From Humulus lupulus (taxonomy: Eukaryota; Streptophyta; Magnoliopsida; Rosales; Cannabaceae): DNA of 64,000 nt. The notes under the pieces were generated by a model. The model did not search any database. It was not told the origin of the DNA and worked only from the letters and a program-made list of their open reading frames with translations. The translations under genes were made by a program, and so were the position numbers. The first letter of the stretch is position 1. Each line of letters opens with the position of its first letter. The DNA is taken from contig NC_084798.1 of NCBI RefSeq assembly GCF_963169125.1, positions 196,597,481 to 196,661,480 on the forward strand. Direction: 5' to 3'. This document shows, one piece after another, positions 46,302-57,189 of the stretch.

Positions 46302-47076
46302 TGTACGCCCTGGTTTTCCCACAGGTTGTTTAGCAGGGCGAGCCTCGGACTAAACCTGATTTAGTCCGAGGCTCCCGCAGGCCGGAGGCTCTATTTCCAG
46401 GACGGGCCCTTGTCAGCTCGAGGGGGTCCTGTTTCCAGCTCGCATTTGTTGCCCCAGGAGCTGAGAATGACATCCGAAGGCCACGGACGGAGCAGCTCGG
46501 GTTATGAACTGCTCCGGTCGCGAGCTTCTCAGGAAGCTCCGACCCTATGGGAAGTCAACACGCAAGATAAACGTGCATATTCCTGCCATCACGTGTCCGA
46601 TATCCCCCTGACTTCTCGGACACGCAGCAGGAACGTGCGTATTCAGACACCCACGGACGGGTTGGGCCGTGCGGCCCATTATCTCCTTCCATACTGATTA
46701 GACCACACTTGTGTGTCAGGTTTAGGAATTAATCATGAATGTCACAGATTTGATATGACAAATGGTAAGGTCACGGGATGACCTCCCTACCAACTTCCAG
46801 GTGCCTTCTCCTATAAATAAGGAGACCCTGGGAGTTGATAGGGGTTGGAAAAAATAGTCTTTGAAGAACTATATACTTTGTAAACCAAATACCCAGAGAA
46901 TATCAATAATATTGACTAGTGGAGTAGAAGGATTTTAACCTTCGAACCACTTAAAAACGTGTCTTGAGTCACCTAGTTCTGGCACAAAGATTTCATATCT
47001 GCGACGGTTCTATTTTTAGTACTAATCTCTTTCTCTTCTTCTCTTAATTACCTGTTGCCGAAGAACCGCGTCAACA
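46302..47076 (+). repeat. 3' LTR of element 2
   Basis: 775 bp, TGTACGCC to GTCAACA, followed by target duplication ATAAT at 47077-47081. The U3 hairpin recurs at 46342-46372 and the TATA box at 46812-46819. Confidence 0.96.
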
Positions 47077-47081
47077 ATAAT

Positions 47082-47734
47082 CTACAAGTAAGCAAGATTA
47101 AAACAAGAAAATATCTAGAAGATTCAACTTACTTTTTTTTCACTTAAATTATAAAATTAATTTTAGTCTATAATAATTGTTTTATTTTAATTCAATATTG
47201 AGCATGCAAACAAGTTAAACATACAACATAACATAATATTAGCAACCACAAAAATCCCAGAGCACACAATATAATATAAACAAAAATTGCAGAGCACTCA
47301 AAAATCCAACATCCAACACACTAATTTTAAAGCATACCATAATAATGTACTTTAACCATTAAGTAAAAATTGTAGTAAAAAAAACTAACCAAAACAATAT
47401 CAGTATAGTCCAATAGCCACTTCGAACAAATGAATGAGACACTCCAAAATATTGAGATATACCTGAAAAGTTCAATAAGAAACAAATATCAGTGGTTAGT
47501 TTGATAATTTGAGAACAGAAAATATAAAAAAAACTTAGACGATGAGAGAAAACTGAGCACGAACCAGACCACCGTGGTGAACGCGTGGTGTGGGGTTCGA
47601 AACTCCGGCGTGGCATGGTGGTGGTGCTCGGACGGAGGGGCGGACGGTGGTGGTGCTCGGACTGAGAGGAAAATTTTTTTTTAGAGAGAAGAGGAGAAAT
47701 GGCAGGGACGGACGATTCAATCCAATATATAGCA
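47082..47734. other. Right arm of the CACTA element, non-coding
   Basis: AT-rich sequence between the LTR insertion and the right subterminal repeats. Short frames show no transposase similarity. It probably contains the 5' leader of the TNP2-like gene, which would be read leftward from here. Confidence 0.5.
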
Positions 47735-48070
47735 TTATTACCGGCAGGGATCCGCCGCTATTAAAATCCTCCCGCCGGTAATACATTATTATCGGTAGGG
47801 CCAGTGTAGTCCGCCGGTAATAACATTACCGGGGATTAGTCCGCCGGTAATAACGGAAAATACCCGCCTCTTGAAATTTTGAAACGCCCTCTTCTTCGTT
47901 TCCCGGGCATTTTATTAGCGGTGGACTACCCGCCACTAATAATGGGTAAGTCCACTGCTAATAAAATAAATTAATTTTTTAATTTAATTTCCCTATTATT
48001 AGCGGCGGACCCAGTACTCCGTCGCTAATAATCTATAAATTTTTGTCCGCCGGTAATATTTCCGCTTCTA
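47735..48070. repeat. Right subterminal repeats of the CACTA element
   Basis: Many copies of CCGCCGGTAATA, CCGGCAGGGATCCGCCG and related words in both directions, mirroring the left end. Confidence 0.87.
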
Positions 48071-48076
48071 AAAATG

Positions 48077-48091
48077 TTTTTTCTTGTAGTG
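48077..48091 (-). repeat. Right terminal inverted repeat of the CACTA element
   Basis: Reverse complement reads CACTACAAGAAAAAA. It is followed by the AGA target duplication at 48092-48094. Confidence 0.92.
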
Positions 48092-48092
48092 A

Positions 48093-48871
48093 GAGCACTC
48101 CCAATAGAAGATGTAAAATGTCTAATTCTTTATATAATATAGAAAAAAAATTGTTAAATAATCTTCCAATGGGTGATGTAAAGTTATATTTTTTTACCTA
48201 AATGAATAGTATTTATTTGTATGTAGTGAAACACTACTCATCAATCTATAAATATTTTATTATTTTTTTATAAACTTTTGTATATATATATATATATATA
48301 TATGAATGTGATACTATTATATTTAATTATTTTATTTCTTAAAATGAATAAGATATTTTTTAAAATTTAAATAATGTAGAGAAAAAATAGAGAAGTAGAT
48401 ATATGATATAATGTAAAAGTTTGAGGTAAATTATAAAAAAATATGTTTTGGTGATGTATTTTGTAATACATTTTCTCTATAATATTTAGCTAAAACTCAC
48501 AAAAACATATTACATCAGCTCTTTTATACATATATTTATAATAACTATGTACAAACTTCAATTAATCCATATCTATATTTACATAACATTTACATATTCT
48601 TTATATAATATTTTAATATTATTATTTTTCCTTATAAGCTTTCTCTCTCCCATTTAGTATTTATATATTTATTATTTCATTTTTCTTTTTAATTATTTTA
48701 TTTTATTTTAATTAATAAAATATGTTTAAATATATAATATTTAAATGATGTAGAGAAATATATAAAGAATCTGATGTATGGTATAATGTAAAACTTAGAG
48801 CTAAAATAGAAAAATGTGTATTTTTTTAAGGTATTTTAAAGGATGGAGTAGAGTATCCATTGAGAGTGCTC
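48093..48871. mobile_element. MITE-like element with imperfect terminal inverted repeats
   Basis: Left end GAGCACTCCCAATAGAAG and right end (reverse complement) GAGCACTCTCAATGGATACT are imperfect inverted repeats about 780 bp apart around AT-rich, non-coding DNA with internal inverted copies of TATATAATGTAAAA-like words. An (AT)n run lies at about 48281-48302. No target duplication could be fixed because the CACTA element sits directly on the left edge. The superfamily was not determined. Confidence 0.6.
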
Positions 48872-50189
48872 AGTAGCAATTGAATATTTGTTGTATATTT
48901 TTCACAAATTTTTTAATTTTAAAATGTTTTTTTTAAATAAGGTGTAAAATATATAGAAAATGTTAAAATTATCTATAATATAGTTACAATTTTGTTAAAA
49001 ATAATTTAAACTTAATGACTTGATTGCTAATTTTTATTTCTCAAAGACTAAATTAGCATACCACGTAAAACATTTTATTAAATTATTAAATTCACATTCA
49101 CTCTTGAAACTCTTTGTTGTTTTGCCCCAATACAATTAGTTTCTTTCAAATAATTTTTTTTTTTGACAAATTCAAATAAATTATATTTATTTATTTTAAT
49201 TAGTCATATAAATTGAAGCACATGGGCCATAATCCATAAATATATGTGTATAGATATGAATCCACGAAAGTAAAAAAAAATTTATGTTTCGCCCCCACCA
49301 AGCCAAGACCTCAGCTCAGCAATGGAGCGTGGCAAACACACTCTGTCTCTAATTGGCATCTCTTTAACGCGTGAGTCCTCCTTCCTTTGACAAACTTTTA
49401 GCGCGTGATTTCTGTCATGCTGACGTCAACCGTACGTATATCCACGTGCCACTGGTGTCCAATGTATATATAGAAATTTGTCATCAAAGTTAATTTTAGT
49501 TTCAAAACTACCACTTTTAAAGTTTTGTTTTTGGAAATTGACATCTCGGGTTTCATAAATATCCATTTATTTTAGCTCTAGATGGAAAATGACACCTTAT
49601 TAACGTTTAAAATTAAAGAAACTTGAGTAGTTATTTTATTTGTTTGAATATGTATAATAAGTTAATTTTAAAAAAAGAATATGTATAATAAGAAAAGAGT
49701 TTGTAATATTTAAATTTTTATTAAGATTAAATTTTGAAAAATATGTATTATTTATTAGGATATTTACAATTATATACATATAATATAAAATAATTAGAAA
49801 AATCACATACAAAATTTTATTTACAAAAATATATTGTCACGTCATCAAAAAATACTGGATTTCAAAAAACAATATACTTGAATTGGAAAAATTCCTGAAA
49901 TCCCGAATTTTCCATTTTTTTAGATTTCAAAAGTAATATTTTGGTTATTTATAATGGAGATAAGTTACAAATTAGTTACTCTTTTAGAAAAAAATATATT
50001 TTTGGAGAAAATTATTTCATATAGATCTTGGTTACCTCCAAAATTTATTTGTTGAAACTTTTTTATCTTAAAATATTGATTAGTATTTTTTAGGTTATAT
50101 TATAGTGTGTTATTATGTGAGATATTTTTACGTTACTTTTGTTTACCCAAAAATATTTGCGTGGTGACGTGACACGGTTGGGGCGCACG
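48872..50189. other. Mostly AT-rich DNA with a promoter-like island, no gene seen
   Basis: AT-rich except for about 49290-49470, which is more complex and holds GACGTCA, CCACGTG and a TATATATAG word in series, like a plant promoter. No coding frame follows it, so it may be a relict or an unrecognised regulatory stretch. Confidence 0.4.
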
Positions 50190-50560
50190 TGGATAGCACA
50201 TGACTGATTATTGCTAAAGACCTGGTCGACCAACGATCAGATTATCAAGAGGAAAATTAAGCTGCTCGATGAGCGCAAGGAATATGCTGAATAGCAAGGA
50301 AGAAGATGTGCTGACATATACGACTAGATCTGTTCGTAGGACTGAAGCCAGAATTCAAATGCAGTTATGAGTTAGATATTTGATGTTTGACTTTCTTTAT
50401 ACGTAAATATTATTATTTCTGTTATTATTTAAGTATGCTTGTAACACAAGTTAATGACAATCCATAGGCCCCCATGTACATCATTGAGCCTATAAATACG
50501 ACTCATGAGATTCATTTAGAGAGAATCATTTTGTAATCAAGAGAGAAAGATAGTGTTTTT
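50190..50560 (+). repeat. LTR-like fragment of unknown family
   Basis: Contains CCTATAAATACGACTC near 50490 and a following leader-like GAGAGAATCATTTTGTAATC, resembling U3-R of a retrotransposon LTR. The start and end are not defined, and it is cut at 50561 by the start of the copia-type LTR. Confidence 0.4.
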
Positions 50561-51676
50561 TGTTGGGAGTTGTGCCCTGAAAACATATGTAGTAGACATT
50601 GTTTTAAGAAATAAATAAACAAATTGAATTTGTTATGCATATATTTTATAAACTATATTATTATGTGATAATATTATGTAAATATCAAAAAAATTCCTAA
50701 GTTCATATATGTAATCTCAAACACGTGTTGGTATGGGAAGATTGTGTTCAAGATAAATGAACTTGAATAGTTCGCAGTAAAATAAAGTTATGGAATCTTT
50801 AGATTAATTACTGCAAGTACGGTCCACTAGTATTATGAATACATGTGATCTAGATCTGGATCACTAGTGTAGTAGGACACTTTAGTGGATGTACTTTATA
50901 TATTAAAGAAGATATAGAACTGGACCATATATGTTTATTAATACTTAGTTAAATACCGTTTCAAAGTATTAATTAAATATATCAACTGATGATCATATAC
51001 AAATAGATCTTAATTATGAAGTTACTATGAACTCCTGCTTATGTTATATGAGTTCTTTAATTCACTCGTTAGGGTCTGTCAAAATGATCAAGCTAGGAAT
51101 TTTGTTTTGGGAATTTATTAATGTAAATGGCTGGGGACATGGTATACAGATATGGAATCTATACTTTCTCGCAAGAGATTGAATAATGGTTCTCTTAAGG
51201 GTTGACTTTTGGGACTGAAAGGTTATTGAGCTCAAATTCATAATTTAGTTATAACTTAACCTTCACTAGTAAAGTCAATGGTACTTAAGGAAACCAGAGA
51301 TAATTAAAAGGGTAAAAAGGTAATTTTATTTCCGATTAATTATGAACCATTATTAGAGGGTTAATTTGTATGTAAAGATTATATCAATGGCACTTTATTG
51401 TTATAAAGTACTCAGTAAATGAAATATCTATAATTACACGAGTGCGGTCTCATATTTGTAGTGGAATAATCATGAGATTAATAAATTAAGATTATTTAAT
51501 TAAAGAGTTTAATTAATAATCGTAAATTTATTGGAGCTTGGAATTATAGATCCATAGGTCCCCACAGCGGCTCTATCAACACTATTCAAGGCAAGAGTTG
51601 ATATAAATGAAAAAATGGTTGAAAGACATATTTAAGAAGAAATTTGTTCTTCGGGCCAAATATGCAATTATGTGAT
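50561..51676 (+). repeat. Copia-type LTR, truncated by element 3
   Basis: Starts TGTTGGGAGTTGTGCCCTGA, a start typical of plant copia LTRs. Blocks such as TTATTGGAGCTTGGAATT and GGGTAAAAAGGTAATTT recur in the LTR at 18021-19612. It ends abruptly at 51676 where the LTR of element 3 begins. The remainder must lie beyond element 3, outside the window. Confidence 0.65.
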
Positions 51677-52231
51677 TGTTTACCGAGTTTTTCGGAAACT
51701 ATAATAATAATAGATAAGAAAGATTAAAGAGAAAGGGTTTAGAAGTTGTAAGCAAACTTTTTTTACGTGGTTGGGGCGTTAATGAACCTTAGTTCACGAG
51801 ACAGTTGTATTAGAGCTTAAAGAATCTATAACAATGGAGTTTTCTCTCAGCTTTTGCAGAATAACTGTATACACCCCCCCCCCCCCCCAAAGATCCCTTT
51901 TCCAGTGCTCTGTTACATGTATTTATAGGTTCACAGGTGCACTGGGCGTGGCCCGGGCGGACCCGGGCCCAATGAAGGTGTAAATACTGTTGGCTTCTCT
52001 ATCGGAAGCCTAATACAGAAGAATTAAACATAAAAGAAAAACATTAACTTGAGCCCATTGGGCTAGCCCAAACCATATTTATCATCCGACAAATTGGAGC
52101 TTTTGGTCTGGGCGTCTCGAGTTACGAGGCAGAGTCAGGGGACAAGATCGGTCAGAGCAGTGGCAGCACAGGCCTTAACTAGCGGTGCACAATCCCGAGG
52201 TGGCCTTTTCCGCAGGTGAAACGTGGGGACA
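51677..52231 (-). repeat. 3' LTR of element 3 (right limit tentative)
   Basis: Read on the - strand it would start TGTCCCCACG at 52231 after the purine-rich GAAGGGTGGGAGT and end CTCGGTAAACA at 51677. The U5 side has GTTCATTAACGCCCCAACCA, resembling the GAACCAC part of the other Tat LTRs. A TATA box lies at 51927-51920, followed by a run of 14 G (51887-51874). Without the 5' LTR the start cannot be verified. Confidence 0.55.
51920..51927 (-). promoter_or_regulatory. LTR TATA box of element 3
   Basis: TATAAATA on the - strand, 250 bp before the LTR end at 51677, matching the distance seen in elements 1 and 2. Confidence 0.6.
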
Positions 52232-53121
52232 ACTCCCACCCTTCACGGGGCGAAGTCAGGGTCACGGATGCTTTATTCTGCTAGCCTTGGGGACCCGACC
52301 CAGGTTTGTTTACCTACGTCGCTCTCCGTTTACCATAAGACCGGATCATCCATCAGGGGCCCGGATCATCCACCAGGCTATCGTTCGTATCGATCCTGAC
52401 TAGTACTCCCAGCCAGTCATACTGTCTCCCGGATGACCGTCCTGGACAATACTCCCCAGACGCATTCCGGGCCTTGCCTAGAATTAGGCTGTTGATATCC
52501 CTTACTCCTTTGCCAAACGGGCATGGACTGGGCCCAACCTCAATTGGCTGGCAAGTGGGCTTGGGTCGCGGTCCAGGGCCCACGCAGGAAATGGGGATAA
52601 CATTTACCCTCCAGGCCTTCATCTGGGCCTGCGCGGTGGAGGCTTGCCTTGGTTCCGGATACTCCCGGCTATCTCCCGGGTTCCTTAGAATAGTTGGTTC
52701 GTGGCAATGGGCTTTGCGTGTCAGGCGACTGCGGAGCCCGGACCGTTTACCAAGGTCCGAGTTCGTTTACCGATGTCCCGGTTCGTGACGAGGGGTACAC
52801 GTGTCACCTAGCAACTGCTGCATCGATGGCACTTGACCCTGAAAGGTCATCAACCACCTCAAGGGTCGCTAGGCCTAGGCTATTGCGTCAGCTCGGATTT
52901 CGAAGCGTCCCATCCACATGGGCGCTTTCCATTAATACTTCTGCGCTAAGGTGGATCGTAGGATAGGGCGACCTTTGAAGGACCTTTTCCTCTGGGTCGC
53001 TGGATCGGAGTGGCGTGGACCCAGCACTCGAGTGGATTCATTAATGCCCCTGCACGATCTTGGACCGTTCGTTGGGGGATCGATTCCATCTGGTGGATCA
53101 AAAAATCGGCATTTGGGTTCT
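52232..53121. other. Region between 3' LTR and antisense promoter of element 3
   Basis: GC-rich, non-coding by my reading. Short open frames on both strands show no domain. It could hold upstream control sequence for the + strand gene or the rest of the LTR if the LTR is longer than proposed. Confidence 0.4.
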
Positions 53122-53129
53122 TATAAATA
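53122..53129 (+). promoter_or_regulatory. TATA box of the accessory gene, element 3
   Basis: TATAAATA within GGGTTCTTATAAATACCC, 67 bp before the ATG at 53196. It occupies the same position relative to the accessory gene as the TATA boxes at 9275 and 46045. Confidence 0.6.
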
Positions 53130-53195
53130 CCCATCAGGCTTTCATTTGAAACCTTTACACTCTTGAGCCAATCACAGAACTCAAAGGATTTGTTT

Positions 53196-56100
53196 ATGTC
53201 CGAGCTTGCCGACGATATCTTCCACCGTCTGCTCATCCTGCGCCGTCGCCTTTTTCCAATGGTTCCAGTACCTGCACCCTTGCCCGAGCATACGCCATCA
53301 GCCTGCCCTATCGACGAGTTGCTGAACCACCTTCATCAGTTCAAGACTGAGATTCTGCCGTCCTTGCCACCGGACAATCGCCATTTTTCGCGACCAGCAA
53401 CTCAGTAAGTTCCTTCGCCTTTTGCCTATATAGATATACAAACGTAGATTTCCTGTCATTTTTCTTATCTGCTTAGGCTGCTAGAACTTGTCTCTGCTTA
53501 GAATTAGTTCTAGGGAAAGATTTCCTGGCCTGGGCCGCTCTGGGCCCTTCCGGGTCCGGATGCTTCCCGGACAAGTGGTGATGGACCGACTTAGGAGTAG
53601 CCTGCTTTTCGTTCCCAATCGGGGCCTTGTAGATCCCTGGTGAACCCAGACCTGATCCAGAGGGGACTCAAAGTAGTTCATAGGAGAGCCCTCGTACCTT
53701 AACCAGCTTTATTGGGTTTTCGTACTGACTGCTTGGTTTGTTTCTGTTTTGCTCCCAGATCACCAGCCATGACATCGGGCGTCACTCTTCATTCGGAGGA
53801 GGAAGTCAACAAGGCTCCTGTCCTTCTTCCTGGGTCTGGGAACCCTAAAGGCAACATATGGGAGATGGATGCGGTACCAAACTTGTTTCGGAACTACCGG
53901 ATGTTGTACGCCTTGGAAAAGTGCTTGGGCGTAGAGTCAACAACCGGACTCTTCCATAACCGCCTGGCCAGGAAAGAGGAGAGGGCCCACACCTCCGTGA
54001 ACGGGTTTGGGGCCTGAAGTGTAGGCCATATCAGTGCGGGAGCTACACTCCCACTCCATGATTATTTCGCGTGGTTCTTGACGTTCGTGGAGATCGCGCC
54101 TTTCCAGCTTCTGCCCCAAGCTTACCGATTGCTTGCGGGATGGTGCGTCTTCTGCACCGCGAGGGAGATCCTGGAGCCGACCCCCGCAAAGATCTTGTAC
54201 TTCTACAAGATGGAGCCGCAGGTCAGTGCTAAGGACAAGACCTTGGATGGCTTCTACAGGCTCAAACCGTGGGGCAACTACCTCGCTCCTACCAGCGCCT
54301 GGAAGCATCCCCCAGATGTCCGACACTACTGGTTCATGACGTCCGGGTTTCTCATAGAGAAGAACCCCACACTGACGTTGGACTTCCAGCGAGTGGGTAA
54401 GTGGTTTCCCGATCCATTATATTGCCTTTGTCTTCTTTTTCTTTTATTCTCACCACATCACCTCGGGTGGCAGGAACCTTTGCCCCAGACTCCCCTCACC
54501 CAGTTCATCTTGGAGCAGAAGAAAATCTACTCCGAGTTGAGCGTGGAGGATCTGGACGTGGGGGCCTACATCAACACTACTGACAACCTCTGATTGATCA
54601 CCCACCAAACTATCAACGCCCCAAGCCTCCGGAGGATACTATGTGAGAAAGGTCCTGCTTTGAGGGAGCAGCTGGCCCTGGATCACATCAGGGCCGTAGA
54701 GGCTGTGGCGCTCGCGGACGTGACCAAACGAAAGAGGGACCTAGCTTAGTCGAGGGAGGCAGCCACCTCCGAGGAGCTGGAAGCCCTCTTCGACGAGGCA
54801 CTACCGAACACGGGGACCCCTGGGGCTAGCGTATCAGGGTGAGGTAACTCACCTATGATTTTGACTTATGCTCCCCAAGTTGGGGACTTAGCTAGGGATA
54901 GGCTAGCACACCGAGGCCCCGCGTTCGGGGCCGACAGGGAAACGAGACCTTTGTCTCCCGTTCTCGTAGGCTCAGAAATTCTCATGTACTTGTCTGGGTT
55001 CCTCCAGTACGAGAATTTTCTACACCCAGACAACATGGGGGACTAAGTCTACTCTTTCGCGTTAGATGAATTGAGTCATGTCCGGGGCCTAGATAAGGGT
55101 TCGTCCCGGGTCACTCTTATTCTTGACTTCCTTGTTTGCTTGTTAATGATACTGACTCTTTTTATTTGTGTTTGTTTCGGAAGACTCCGACATGTCCGAC
55201 CCCGTGGACGAGATGAAGCAGTTCCTCGAGAAATGGGTTGCCAGGGCGAGGGCCGCTGCCAGGAAGGCTGCCAAGAAAGCGTCCAAGCAGGCGTCAGGGC
55301 CGGAGCTCCACCATAGCAAGGAGACGCTAGGGCCAGAGCCTCGACCCAGCCAGGCTGCTCTGGCCGCGGTTCCGATCACGGCCGTTGACCCGGCCACCGT
55401 CCTCTCCTTTCCCGTTCACCCCCGGTGATTGATTTGGAGTTGGACCCAGCGGTAAGCCAGAGCTCCGGGAAAAGAGCCGCGGAGTTAGGCGTGGTGGAGG
55501 CAGATCCTAGAAATAAGAGGGCCCGAGTGAGGTGGGCTGGTTCGGCTGGGGAGTCATCCGAGGAGAGCCGCTTTGCCACTAAGGCCCTTCCGGCAGCACC
55601 GGCTCTTCCCGTCCACCCGGCCTTACCTGAGGAGGGGGAGGCCGTCTTGCGGGACGAGCATTCCAAGCTTATTTCCCGGACCTGGGAGAGTGGCCAGGAA
55701 AGGAGGGATGAGGTCTACAAGGCCCTGACGATTCGTCATTAGGTTGAATTCGCTGATCGCCCGGCGGCTTTCAGCGTCCCTCAGTCGATCGTGGATCGGC
55801 CAGCTGCCGAGACGGGTTTTTGCCCCAAGCCGGGGCAGGACACGACCCCGTTCGCTGTGGATCTGCTGGATCAAGTGGGGAACACCATGTCCAATCTCCA
55901 ATTGAAGCGATATGCCACCATTGCCAACCCAGACATGCTATTCATTTCCCAAGCTCTCCGCCACCAAGCCACCGCTGTAAGTTTGCTTTGCATCTTCTCA
56001 TTCTCCTTTTCCTTGTTCAGTAAGGACTCTTCTAACTTTGCTTTGTTCCAGGATGCTCTATTATCCCATCGGAATGCCGACTTGGTGGCCGAGGTAGCCA

Positions 56101-56690
56101 TGAAGATGGAGACGCTCCAGCTGGAGCTGGATGCGGCCGTGAATCAAAGAGAAGCCGCCAAGGAGGCCTTGGCTAGAGAGACATCCCAGGCCAAGGAGTC
56201 CCTGGCCAAAGCGGTTGCTCAGGCCGAAGTATACTGCGCGGAGTTCGACCGGGTCACTTTCTGGCTTGAAGAGGCTATGTCTCGGAAAAAAGCCGAGGCT
56301 GATGAGAAGGTAGCCCTTCTGGAGGTGGAGCTTCTTCGAGTAAAGGCCGCAAAGGAGGCGGCCGCAACTCAGTCCATCTAGGACTGGGAGAGGGTCAAAG
56401 GCTTGGAGGCCCGGATCCATGAGCTGGATGGCTTGCTTCACAAGGAGGTGAAGGTGCACAAGGAGACCCGTCGCAAAAAAGAGCAGGCGGACGATTTGGT
56501 GCGCGTCACCTTCGAAGAGGCCATCTACATGGCCTGGCTCCGGGACAAGAACACAAACCTCCTGGTTTGCCCTGACCCTGATTCGAAGAGAGCTGAATTT
56601 GAGGCCAAGGAGAAGGTTGACGCGGAGCCCCTGGATGACGAGGAGGCGGACAGAGACGTCCCGGGGGGACCAGGACCTGGCGAAGCCTAG
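53196..56690 (+). pseudogene. Accessory gene antisense to pol of element 3, multi-exon, with stops
   Basis: Exon 53196-53404 (69 codons) joins in frame to exon 53759-54392 (donor GTAAGT at 53405, acceptor TTTTGCTCCCAG). Next, an exon from 54474, one from about 55184, and the junction 55976/56052 in phase 0 (donor GTAAGT), running to TAG at 56688-56690. Domains match the genes at 5816-8598 and 42698-45319: VEIAPFQLLPQAYRLLAGW and KILYFYKME (putative gypsy-type transposon domain), a linker, then a coiled coil (METLQLELDAAVNQREAAKE) and a C-terminal IYMAWLRDKNTNLLV block. Stops at 54015 (Trp expected), near 54591, 54748, 55740 and 56379, and a frameshift near 55420, show decay. Confidence 0.72.
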
Positions 56691-56869
56691 ACCCGGATCT
56701 TCATTTATTTTTCTTTATTTTGTAACAATATTTTTACGGACGTGTATCCGTCCAAGACAATGTTTTGGTGTTTTATCCACTTTATTTTTTGCCGATTGCT
56801 CTATCGTTTTCACCCGCTAATCTTTCACTAAGTGTTTCACCACCGTGCATGAATGAGTTGAGTGTTTGG

Positions 56870-57110
56870 TTCCGGTTCCAACGGCCTGGACTAGATTATT
56901 CCTAACTTTAACTTATCAATTCACTTTAATCCTGTTATTCAGGATCCAACGGCTTGGGCCATTAGGGAGTTGATAGTCTTCATTGAATCTACTCGTCCAG
57001 TCCTCAACTTCGAAAATTTGACGGCCTAGGCCATCGGGACTATTTCGATTAGCTCAATTTGAAACCTCAACTAGGTTCCCACGGCCTGGGCCGTTTAATA
57101 TACTATTGCA
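56870..57110. repeat. Short ACGGCCTGGGCCGT-type repeats of element 3
   Basis: Four imperfect palindromes (ACGGCC...GGCCGT type) at about 56880, 56949, 57021 and 57079, spaced 58-72 bp. They precede the main array. Confidence 0.7.
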
Positions 57111-57189
57111 CACCTGGGACCTGCACTTTAACAACCACGAGCTATTGCGGGAGCGACGCGGATGGGTAACCGGTTGCTTTTTTATCAAG

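Larger units (their letters stand above)
34431..47076 (+). mobile_element. Young Tat-type Ty3/gypsy retrotransposon 2, complete
   Basis: 12,646 bp with LTRs of 776 bp (34431-35206) and 775 bp (46302-47076), flanked by a perfect ATAAT duplication. The LTRs differ by nine substitutions and one 1-bp gap. Between them are gag-pol on the + strand, a hairpin repeat array and a four-coding-exon gene on the - strand with its own TATA-like sequence. The only obvious defects are two TAG codons in integrase and one lost splice donor in the antisense gene. It inserted into the CACTA transposon and is far more GC-rich than the surrounding DNA. Confidence 0.97.
29111..48091 (-). mobile_element. CACTA (En/Spm) DNA transposon, internally deleted and split by an LTR retrotransposon
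   Basis: Left end CACTACAAAAAAA at 29111 and right end TTTTTTCTTGTAGTG ending at 48091 form terminal inverted repeats. The flanks carry a 3-bp duplication AGA (29108-29110 and 48092-48094), the size expected for CACTA elements. Subterminal CCGGCGG/CCGCCGG repeats lie inside both ends. Genes for TNP1-like and TNP2-like proteins lie on the - strand. Without the nested 12.65-kb LTR element the transposon is about 6.3 kb. The N-terminal half of the TNP2-like gene is absent, so it cannot supply its own full transposase. Confidence 0.93.

Noticed and set aside
47359..47786. Open frames at the right arm of the CACTA element as transposase exons
   Set aside because: No similarity to the Transposase_21 domain and they run into the subterminal repeats.
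52185..53166. Open frames between the 3' LTR and accessory gene of element 3
   Set aside because: Overlapping on both strands, GC-rich by chance, no domain and no counterpart in elements 1 or 2.
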